The notes beneath the pieces are model-generated. The model was given only the letters and a program-made list of their open reading frames with translations, was not told where the DNA came from and made no database searches. A stretch of 64,000 nucleotides of DNA. Origin: Vicinamibacterales bacterium. GTDB taxonomy: Bacteria > Acidobacteriota > Vicinamibacteria > Vicinamibacterales > UBA2999. Made by a program: the position numbers and the translations under genes. This document shows, piece by piece, positions 26,527 to 33,600 of this stretch. The stretch's first letter is position 1. Every line of letters begins with the position of its first letter. The DNA lies in assembly GCA_041394705.1 (NCBI GenBank), contig JAWKHS010000006.1, positions 186,001-250,000 of the forward strand. The letters are read 5' to 3'.

Positions 26527-27007
26527 GTCCCCGGTATTGCCAGTACATCCCGGCCCGCCAGCGGACGATCATCCCGAACGCCAGCAGGTAGAAGACCGAC
26601 GCCGTCTGGAGCGGCGAGATCAGGTGGCCGACGTAGTCGTGCAGGGCGAGCCGGATGGCGAGGAGCCCCAGCAGGATCGCCAGGAACCACGGCGAGCGGC
26701 GCATGTAGATGCGGCCGTCGCGGGGCTCGAGACGCGAGGTCCGGACCAGGGGCCACGACAGCACTAGGCCGCCGGCGGCCAGCGACGTGACGGCCCACGA
26801 CCAGGGCACGCGCGTCAGCGGGGAGAAGAACATGAAGAACCCGGTGCTCATCGCCAGCGGCGGAATCAGGATCGACTTCGCGGTGACGGGCACCCGCGTC
26901 TCGCGCATGCGCCACGTGAGCAGCGCGAGGCCGCCGAAGACGGGCGCCACGCGAAGGACGGGCCGGAGCGCCGCTTCGTACCGGACGTAGAGATCCTGCA
27001 GCGTCAT
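26510..27007 (-). CDS. CcdC-like membrane protein (DUF1453)
   Basis: This is a 165-residue protein with four to five hydrophobic segments. The family pattern is clear: WRMRETRVPVTAKSILIPPL, AMSTGFFMFF, then PLVRTSRLEPRDGRIYMRRS and FYLLAFGMIVRWRAGMY. CcdC of Bacillus lies in the cytochrome c biogenesis locus but is not essential for it, so a direct role is uncertain. Nearby genes encode no maturation factors. Start ATG 27007 is divergent from the DUF4389 gene. Confidence 0.8.
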   Translation of the reverse strand: MTLQDLYVRYEAALRPVLRVAPVFGGLALLTWRMRETRVPVTAKSILIPPLAMSTGFFMFFSPLTRVPWSWAVTSLAAGGLVLSWPLVRTSRLEPRDGRIYMRRSPWFLAILLGLLAIRLALHDYVGHLISPLQTASVFYLLAFGMIVRWRAGMYWQYRGLTPRG

Positions 27008-27081
27008 CGTCGGCTCAATCCGACGCTACCACAGCGGTCGCCGGCCGGCGCCGCCCGCGAAACGGGAGTAGGCTGATGCGC

Positions 27082-27708
27082 ATGGCCTACCCCGTGACCG
27101 TCGCCGTCCAGCCTCCCGCCGGTCCCCGGAACCGGCTCACGACGGCCTTCCGCGCGATCCTGGCCATTCCGCACGTGATCCTGGTGGGCGGCGTGGGCAT
27201 CGGACTCGCCAGCAGCACCGACGGGCGGACCTCGGCGTCGGCCGAGGGAGGACTCATCGGCGCGGTGGCCGTGGTGCTCGCCATCGTGAGCTGGTTCACG
27301 ATCGTCTTTGCCGGGAGCCACATCGCGGGCATCCGCCAGATGACGGGGTTCTACCTCCGCTGGCGGGGACGCGCGCTGGCCTACCTGATGCTGCTCGAGG
27401 ACGCGTATCCGCCCTTCGGCGACATGCCGTATCCGGTGACGGTGGACATCGGGGATCCGTCAGGGACCCGGAACCGTCTGACCGTGGCGTTCCGGCTCAT
27501 CCTGCTCATTCCCCAGCTCTTCGTCCTGGCGTTCGTGATGCTGGCGTGGGGCCTGCTCACGATCGTGGCGTGGTTCGCGATCCTGTTCACGGGCCGCTAC
27601 CCCGAGCGCCTCTACGAGTTCGCGGTAGGAGCCCTCAGGTGGCGGCTGCGCGTGGATGCGTACGCGCTGCTCATGACGGACGAGTACCCGCCGTTCTCGC
27701 TGAGCTGA
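27082..27708 (+). CDS. DUF4389 membrane protein with internal duplication
   Basis: This is a 208-residue inner-membrane protein made of two similar halves. The first begins MAYPVTVAVQPPAGPRNRLT and the second, near residue 115, MPYPVTVDIGDPSGTRNRLT; each continues with AFRxIL-IP, two hydrophobic helices and an ending like YLMLLEDAYPPF or ALLMTDEYPPF. This is the DUF4389 pattern. ATG 27082 is chosen because GGGAGTAGG is well spaced from it and the repeat starts there; ATG 27076 is possible. Function is unknown. Confidence 0.82.
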   Translation: MAYPVTVAVQPPAGPRNRLTTAFRAILAIPHVILVGGVGIGLASSTDGRTSASAEGGLIGAVAVVLAIVSWFTIVFAGSHIAGIRQMTGFYLRWRGRALAYLMLLEDAYPPFGDMPYPVTVDIGDPSGTRNRLTVAFRLILLIPQLFVLAFVMLAWGLLTIVAWFAILFTGRYPERLYEFAVGALRWRLRVDAYALLMTDEYPPFSLS

Positions 27709-27776
27709 GATCGCCAGGGGTGGGCGGCGGTCAGCTCCCGCAGGCCCTGACCTTGCGCCGCCGCCGTGAGCCCCGC

Positions 27777-28436
27777 TCAGGGCTCGATCGTCGCCTTCGT
27801 GATGAAGTCCATCTTCGGGAACGACTTCATCAGGTAGGCGTTGCCCTCGGCCTGCACGCGGCCCTGCGCCGGGCCGCTGCCGCGGGGAGCCCCCTCGCCG
27901 TAGCCCGTGTAGATCTTGTCCACCACGTCCATTCCGGACACGACCTCCCCGAACGGCGCGAAGCCCATCTTGTCGAGGTTGGTGTTGTTCCGGAAGTTGA
28001 TGAACACCTGCGTCGTGCGCGTGTCTGGCGTGGCGCCCATCGCGAAGGTGATGAATCCGCGCTTGTTGCTCTGCGTGACCGGGTCGGGCGGGATCCGTGC
28101 CGACTGCCACACCTTCGACACCGCCGGGTTGCCGTTGATGCCGAACTGCACCATGAAGTTCGGAATCGCCCGGAAGAACCGGGCGTCGTCGTAGAAACCG
28201 TTCTTCACCAGGTTGTAGAAGCGGTCGGCGCCGTTGGGCGACCAGGCCCGGGTGACCTTGATGACGAACTCGCCGACGCTGGTGTCGAACTTCACGTTAT
28301 AGGTCGCCGGGGCCGTCTCCTTGAGCCCGGCCGGGTTCATCAGGGACTTCCGGGCCGTGCCCTGGCCGGCAGCCGGACCGGCCAGCGCGCCCATCACGGC
28401 GACCGCCGCCACCGCCATCAGCATTCCACGTCGCAT
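27777..28436 (-). CDS. Exported cyclophilin-type peptidyl-prolyl isomerase
   Basis: The 219-residue protein has a leader (1-25, GPAAGQG) and a cyclophilin domain: FDTSVGEFVIKV, RFYNLVKNGFYDDARFFRAI (with the catalytic-type arginine in FFRxIPNFMVQFG), FAMGATPDTRTTQVFIN and APFGEVVSGMDVVDKI. It would catalyse proline cis-trans isomerisation in periplasmic protein folding. Compared with human cyclophilin A, the tryptophan for cyclosporin binding is absent, as in many bacterial forms. It may share a transcript with the molybdopterin enzyme upstream. Confidence 0.92.
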   Translation of the reverse strand: MRRGMLMAVAAVAVMGALAGPAAGQGTARKSLMNPAGLKETAPATYNVKFDTSVGEFVIKVTRAWSPNGADRFYNLVKNGFYDDARFFRAIPNFMVQFGINGNPAVSKVWQSARIPPDPVTQSNKRGFITFAMGATPDTRTTQVFINFRNNTNLDKMGFAPFGEVVSGMDVVDKIYTGYGEGAPRGSGPAQGRVQAEGNAYLMKSFPKMDFITKATIEP

Positions 28437-28531
28437 GCTCGATTCCTCCGCCTCTAGACACTACAACGCGCGAGCCCCGGATACCACCGGGACCGCGCCG
28501 GCCGGGCCGGGGGCGACCCCGGCGGCGGGCG

Positions 28532-30634
28532 TTACGCGGTGGGGCGGGCGGGCTCCGGCGCGGGCGCCACGTCCACGAGCGCGTCGTAGAATGTCGCCGC
28601 GTTGCCCATGTCGGCCAGGCGCTGCGAGGTCACCATGTTGGCGTTCGTGCCATCGGGCGTGAGCTTGCGCCACCAGAGCGACACCGCCACGACGCACCCC
28701 GGCCGCGCCTTGTCGCTCACGCGGGCCCTCGCCCCGAACGCGCCGCGATCGTTGAAGATGCGCACCCAGGTGCCGTCGACGATCCCGCGGGGGCCGGCGT
28801 CCTCCGGGTGGATGTCCAGGTGGGGCTCCTTCTCGCTGTCCAGGAACAGCGGCAGGTTCGCGAACGACGAGTTGAGGAGGTGGCGCTGCGGCGGCGAGAT
28901 GATGGCGAGCGGGTAGGTCTTCGCGCGGTCCGGCGCGCTCGCCACCGACTCGACGGGCGGCGTGAAGGTGGGCAGGGGGTCGAGGCCCATGGCAACGGCG
29001 GTCTCGCTGTAGAACTCGCACTTGCCCGACGGCGTCGGGAAGCCGCCGTCCGCGAACGGCGCGAACGACTCCGGTACGTTCAGCCGCTGCCAGCCGGTGG
29101 CCTTCAGCCCGTCGAACGTGATCCCGGACATGCGCGCGTGGGCCGTGTCGAGGGCCTGGCGGATCATCGTCTCGTCCGACTCGAAGAGCGCGGGCTCGGT
29201 GAGCCCCATCGCCTTCGCCAGCCGCCGGAACACCTCGGTGTTCGTCGCGGCTTCCCCCAAGGGCTCGATCGCCGGCTGGTTGAGCATCACGTACAGCTGG
29301 CCGTACGGCTTGTGGACGTCGAGGCACTCGAGCTGCGTCGTGGCCGGCAGGAAGATGTCGGCGTAGTCGGCCGTGTCGGTGAAGAACACGTCGTGGACGA
29401 CCGTGAAGAGGTCGTCGCGCGAGAAGCCGCGCACCACCTTCTCGGAGTCCGGCGCGACGCAGACGGGGTTCGAGTTGTAGACGTACAACGCCCGGATGGG
29501 CGGCTCGGCCGTCAGCAGGGCATCGCCGATCGCGCTCGTGTTGATGGTGCGGGGCGTGCGGCCGGCGAGCAGGTCCGGACGTTCGAGCGCCGCGTGGTTG
29601 AAGCCGAAGAAGTCGCCCGTGCTCAGCAGCACGCCGCCGGCAGGCTCCCGCCAGGCCCCCACCAGCGCCGGCAGGCACGTGATGGCCCGCACGGCCGCGC
29701 CGCCGCCGTAGTGCCGCTGCAGCCCGTAGTTCACGCGGATGGCCGACGGCGTCGTCGTCGCGTAGTCGCGGGCCAGCGCGACGATCGCATCCTCGGACAG
29801 GCCGCAGATGCCGGCCGCGCGGGCAGGCGGGTACTCGCGCACCCGATCGGCCAGCTGCTCGAAGCCGAGCGTGTGGCGGGCGACGTAGTCGGCGTCGTGG
29901 AGCCCCTCGGCGATGATCACGTGCATCATCGCCAGGGCCAGCGCCGCGTCGGTGCCCGGCACGATGGGCAGGTGGTCGGTGCCCTTCTCCGCGGTGAGGC
30001 TTCGGTACGGGTCGATGACGACCACGCGCGCGCCGCGCCGCTTCGCCTCCTGCACCCGCGCCCAGTAGTGGAGGTTCGACGTGATCGGGTTCGATCCCCA
30101 GATCAGGATCAGGCGGGCGTCGACGACGCGTTCGGGGTCCATGCCGACCCCGCCGCCCAGCGTCAGCTTGACGCCCACCTTTCCCGCCGACGAGCAGAGG
30201 GTGCGGTCCAGGAGCGACGCGCCGAGATGGTAGAAGAACCGGCGGTCCATGCCGGCGAAGTTCAAGAGGCCCATCGTCCCGGCGTAGCTGTAGGGACAGA
30301 TGGCTTCCGGGCCGTCGGCCGACCGGGCGATGGCCGTGAAGCGGGACGCGATCGTCTCCAGCGCCTCGTCCCACGAGATGCGCGTCCACGTGCCCTGGCC
30401 CGGGCCCTTGCCGCCGACGCGCCGATGCGGATACAGCACGCGCGTAGGAGCGTAGGTCCGCTCGAGGTAGCGCGAGACCTTCGTGCAGAGCGCGCCATCG
30501 GTCCACGGGTGGTCCTTGGCGCCGGCGATCCTGATCGCCACGCCGGCCTGCACGGTGGTCTCCAGGGCGCAGGTGTCGGGACAGTCGTGGGGGCACGCGC
30601 CCTTGACGAGGTGGGGTTCGGCGTACGGGCTCAT
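28532..30634 (-). CDS. Molybdopterin oxidoreductase (DMSO reductase family) with 4Fe-4S site
   Basis: This is a 700-residue enzyme of the bis-MGD molybdopterin family. The N-terminal iron-sulfur motif is complete: C14, C18, C22 and C50 (GACPHDCPDTCAL ... GALCTKV). Further hallmarks are ISWDEALETIASRF, RLILIWGSNPITSNLHYW, VVVIDPYRS and, at the C-terminus, WVRIFNDRGAFGARA of the molydopterin dinucleotide-binding domain. The cysteine in RTLCSSAGKVG may be near the metal ligand position. No twin-arginine leader is seen, so it is probably cytosolic. No partner FeS or cytochrome subunit is adjacent. Substrate unknown; family members include formate dehydrogenase-like and dehydroxylase enzymes. Confidence 0.9.
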   Translation of the reverse strand: MSPYAEPHLVKGACPHDCPDTCALETTVQAGVAIRIAGAKDHPWTDGALCTKVSRYLERTYAPTRVLYPHRRVGGKGPGQGTWTRISWDEALETIASRFTAIARSADGPEAICPYSYAGTMGLLNFAGMDRRFFYHLGASLLDRTLCSSAGKVGVKLTLGGGVGMDPERVVDARLILIWGSNPITSNLHYWARVQEAKRRGARVVVIDPYRSLTAEKGTDHLPIVPGTDAALALAMMHVIIAEGLHDADYVARHTLGFEQLADRVREYPPARAAGICGLSEDAIVALARDYATTTPSAIRVNYGLQRHYGGGAAVRAITCLPALVGAWREPAGGVLLSTGDFFGFNHAALERPDLLAGRTPRTINTSAIGDALLTAEPPIRALYVYNSNPVCVAPDSEKVVRGFSRDDLFTVVHDVFFTDTADYADIFLPATTQLECLDVHKPYGQLYVMLNQPAIEPLGEAATNTEVFRRLAKAMGLTEPALFESDETMIRQALDTAHARMSGITFDGLKATGWQRLNVPESFAPFADGGFPTPSGKCEFYSETAVAMGLDPLPTFTPPVESVASAPDRAKTYPLAIISPPQRHLLNSSFANLPLFLDSEKEPHLDIHPEDAGPRGIVDGTWVRIFNDRGAFGARARVSDKARPGCVVAVSLWWRKLTPDGTNANMVTSQRLADMGNAATFYDALVDVAPAPEPARPTA

Positions 30635-30662
30635 CCTGTGAGGATAGCCCGTCCGCCGCGGC

Positions 30663-31484
30663 TCAGTAGAACACCCAGGTGAGCGTCGCCCGATAGGCGC
30701 CGTGGGTGATGTCGTTCAGCTTGAGGAACATGGCGCTGCCGCCCAGCAGCCAGTGCCGGGCGAACTCCACGCCGCCGCCGACGACGTAGGCGAGCCCCCG
30801 ATCGCTGGATCCGACGGTGCCGCGATCGAGGTTGACGTCGGCGCCGATCGCGGCGCCGAGGGCGCCCGTGACGTACCAGCTGCGCGCCCGAGGCCCGAAG
30901 AAGTACGTGGCGCCGCCACCCGTCATGCCGAGCAGGTCGTAGGCGTCGTCTCCCGTGAGTTGCAGGCTGTTCTGGTAATGAATCATCAGCCGGTCGGTTG
31001 GCGCGTAGCCGAGGAGGAACTCCGTGGCGAGACCCGAGCTCGAGACGCGCTCGCCGCCGACGGAGAAGCTGCCGAACCGGATGGTGGGCGTCGTGTAGCG
31101 ATGGGCGCCGACACCCGCGCCGAGACCGATGACGAAGCCCTTCCGGCCGCCGGGTTCCGACGGCGTGGCTGTTGACGGCGCCGTGGCTCCGGCGGGCATG
31201 CCAGCGCCAATTCGCTCGGTACTGGCGGCGTTGACCCATCCGGTCCTCCACGCCTGCGGCGACCCGGCCGGCGGCCGCACGAGCAGCCATCCGTCGCGCT
31301 CGTCCAGCTGCTCGAGCACGTCGCCCGGATTCGCCGTCGCCACGACCCTCGCATCGCCGGACGGCTGGTCGGTGACGGTGGTCGCCCGCGTGACCCGAAC
31401 GCGCTGTCCGTCCTGCGCCGCCGCGAGCACAGGCAGGAGCGCGCAGAGGCACACCGCGGCGCAGCGCGTAACTGCAGTCGTCAT
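30663..31484 (-). CDS. Exported protein with SH3-like domain and outer-membrane barrel-like region
   Basis: This is a 273-residue protein. The ATG at 31484 gives a leader (1-24, LPVLAAAQDG). Residues 27-80 resemble a bacterial SH3 domain (RVTRATTVTDQPSGDARVV, GDVLEQLDERDGWLLVRPP, TGWVNAAS). A low-complexity linker leads to a region rich in alternating glycine and aromatic residues (GFVIGLGAGVGAHRY to ATLTWVFY), ending in aromatic F-Y as outer-membrane beta-barrels do. Whether it is anchored to peptidoglycan through the SH3 part is inference. It is transcribed away from the oxidoreductase at 31652. Confidence 0.75.
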   Translation of the reverse strand: MTTAVTRCAAVCLCALLPVLAAAQDGQRVRVTRATTVTDQPSGDARVVATANPGDVLEQLDERDGWLLVRPPAGSPQAWRTGWVNAASTERIGAGMPAGATAPSTATPSEPGGRKGFVIGLGAGVGAHRYTTPTIRFGSFSVGGERVSSSGLATEFLLGYAPTDRLMIHYQNSLQLTGDDAYDLLGMTGGGATYFFGPRARSWYVTGALGAAIGADVNLDRGTVGSSDRGLAYVVGGGVEFARHWLLGGSAMFLKLNDITHGAYRATLTWVFY

Positions 31485-31560
31485 GGCGCGGGACTGTACG
31501 ACGGCGTCCAACGGGCTGGAATCGGGAGTGCCCCGGATTCAACGGCAATACTTCACCCAG

Positions 31561-31574
31561 TGCCCCTAGGGGCA
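31561..31574. promoter_or_regulatory. Perfect 14-bp palindrome TGCCCCTAGGGGCA, candidate operator
   Basis: The bases read the same on both strands. The palindrome is 78 bases before the FAD oxidoreductase start and in the divergent region with the SH3 protein gene. A near copy (TGCCCCTAGGGA) occurs at 37232 after the regulator gene; I saw no other copy of CCCCTAGGG in the window, and CTAG is rare here. The arrangement suggests binding by the NarL-type regulator encoded at 36570, which is inference. Confidence 0.55.
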
Positions 31575-31651
31575 TCAACGACCACCGCTCAGGTGGCATG
31601 CGCGACGCAGAGGCCTTCCAGGGCTGTAGAATCCGCCGATCGGAGGGGCCG

Positions 31652-33547
31652 ATGAGCCAGGCACGCGAATTCCGCGATCTCGGCATGCACCGTCGCATCG
31701 CGCGGCGCGACTTCCTGAACGGCGTGGCACTGACCGTGGGGGCGGCGTCGCTCGACGCCGCGTCCGTCGCCGGACTGGCCCGCACCCAGGCGCCCGGATC
31801 GGACGCCGCCTACCCGCCCCGTCGCGTGGGCCTGCGCGGCCAGCACGCGTCGGCACTCGCGTCGTTCGACCGGCTGAAGAGCGACGAGTTCGCGGCGTAT
31901 CCGCGCATCGACGCCGACACGGGCGAGACCTACGACCTGGTGGTCGTCGGCGGCGGCCTGTCCGGCCTGGCGGCCGCCTACTTCTGGCACTCGGCGCTGC
32001 CGAATCAGCGCGTGCTCGTGCTGGACAACCACGACGACTTCGGCGGGCACGCCAAGCGGAACGAGTTCGTGTACGAAGGGCGGACGTACCTCGGCTACGG
32101 CGGCACGATGAGCGTCGCCACCCCCTATCCGTACAGCTACATGGCGAAGCGGCTCCTCGTCGACCTCGGCATCGAGGTCGCGCGTGCCCCCGAGTTCCTG
32201 GATCGGGACCTGTTCGAGAAGTACAAGCTCGGACCGTCGACGTTCTTCGACAAGGAGCACTTCGGTCAGGACCGCCTCGTCGTCGGGACCGGGCGCCTGC
32301 CGTGGGACCAGTTCTTCTCCAAGGCGCCGCTCAGCGATGCCGCGCGCCGGGACCTGACGCGGATCTTCGGCAGGAACCCGGACTACCTCGCCGGCAAGAC
32401 CACGGCGCAGAAGGAGGCCCTGCTCGCCCGGATCAGCTACCAGGAGTTCCTCCTCGCCCACGCCCGGATGAGCCCCGACGCCCTGCCTTACTTCCTGGGC
32501 CAGGGCGGCCGGAACAACAAGCGCGTGGACACGATGCCGGCCCTGGAGGCGGCACGGGCCGGGCGGGTCGGCTTCGACGGCCTCGGCCTCGACCTCGAGG
32601 AGGGCTTCCGCGAGGGCAGCTTCACGATTCACTTCCCGGATGGCAACGCGACGATCGCCCGCCTGCTCGTGTCGCGTCTCGTGCCGGGTGCCATCGCGGG
32701 CACGCACGACATGCAGTCGATCCTGAAGGCGCCGGTGGCCTACGACCGCCTGGATGCCGCCGCCACGCCGACCCGCGTGCGGTTGAACAGCACCGTCGTC
32801 CGCGTCGGGGTCGACGGGCCGGCGGCGCATCCGACCGGCGCCCGGGTGGCGTATCTGCGCGACGGCAAGATGCACCAGGTGCACGCGAAGAGCGTGGTCC
32901 TGGCCTGCTACAACTCGCTCGTCCCACGCCTCCTGCCGGAGCTTCCAGACTCGCAGAAGGAGGCGCTGGCGTACTCGGTGAAAGTGCCGATGCTCTACAC
33001 GAACGTGCTGATCCGGCGATGGACGCCGTTCAAGGATCTCGGTGTCACCAGCATCAGCGCGCCGGGCATGTACTACCCGAACACGAGCCTCGACGCCGCA
33101 TCGAAGGTCGGCGGCTACAAGGCGGTGACGACGCCCGACGAGCCCATCGTGGTCCACATGGTGCGCAACCCGAACAAGCCGGGCCTCCCGCGCAAGGAGC
33201 AGCACCGCGCGGGGCAGCGCGAGCTCCTGACCATGACGTTCCAGGAGCACGAGCTGACGATCCGCCGGCAGATGGCGCGCATGCTGGCGGGCACCGACTT
33301 CGACCCCGCCGCGGACATCGTCGGCGTCGCCGTGAACCGCTGGCCCGACGGCTACGCGTACACCTACGACACGCTCGCCGATCCCGACGTCCCGCCCGAG
33401 CAGCGGCCGCACGTGATCGGCCGCGCGCGCTTTGGGCCGGTCGCCATCGCCAATTCCGACGCCGGCGCCGCCGCGTTCACCAACCAGGCGTTCGACGAAG
33501 CGCACCGGGCGGTGCAGGAGCTGCTCGTGAGCCGGGGCCTGGCGTGA
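31652..33547 (+). CDS. Tat-exported FAD oxidoreductase, spermidine dehydrogenase-like
   Basis: The product is 631 residues. ATG 31652 is chosen because GGAGGGG is well placed and the N-terminus then gives a twin-arginine leader (RIARRDFLNGVALTVGA, about 13-29). A dinucleotide-binding motif YDLVVVGGGLSGLAAAYFW begins near residue 92, followed by LDNHDDFGGHAKRNEF, the FAD ribose/ring contact pattern of flavin amine oxidases. This leader plus motif order is what I recall of the Pseudomonas spermidine dehydrogenase group. The protein would oxidise a polyamine or similar amine in the periplasm. Its stop overlaps a possible GTG start of the kinase by four bases; the three genes to 37223 look like one operon. 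Confidence 0.82.
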   Translation: MSQAREFRDLGMHRRIARRDFLNGVALTVGAASLDAASVAGLARTQAPGSDAAYPPRRVGLRGQHASALASFDRLKSDEFAAYPRIDADTGETYDLVVVGGGLSGLAAAYFWHSALPNQRVLVLDNHDDFGGHAKRNEFVYEGRTYLGYGGTMSVATPYPYSYMAKRLLVDLGIEVARAPEFLDRDLFEKYKLGPSTFFDKEHFGQDRLVVGTGRLPWDQFFSKAPLSDAARRDLTRIFGRNPDYLAGKTTAQKEALLARISYQEFLLAHARMSPDALPYFLGQGGRNNKRVDTMPALEAARAGRVGFDGLGLDLEEGFREGSFTIHFPDGNATIARLLVSRLVPGAIAGTHDMQSILKAPVAYDRLDAAATPTRVRLNSTVVRVGVDGPAAHPTGARVAYLRDGKMHQVHAKSVVLACYNSLVPRLLPELPDSQKEALAYSVKVPMLYTNVLIRRWTPFKDLGVTSISAPGMYYPNTSLDAASKVGGYKAVTTPDEPIVVHMVRNPNKPGLPRKEQHRAGQRELLTMTFQEHELTIRRQMARMLAGTDFDPAADIVGVAVNRWPDGYAYTYDTLADPDVPPEQRPHVIGRARFGPVAIANSDAGAAAFTNQAFDEAHRAVQELLVSRGLA

Positions 33548-33600
33548 CCTCCGGCGGGCCCGCGCCAGGCGACGGCCCCGGGAGAGTTCGATCGGCTGGA

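Noticed and set aside
32302..33543. Extension of the histidine kinase frame into the oxidoreductase gene
   Set aside because: Overlaps the FAD oxidoreductase coding frame and reads as low-complexity Arg/Pro-rich protein.
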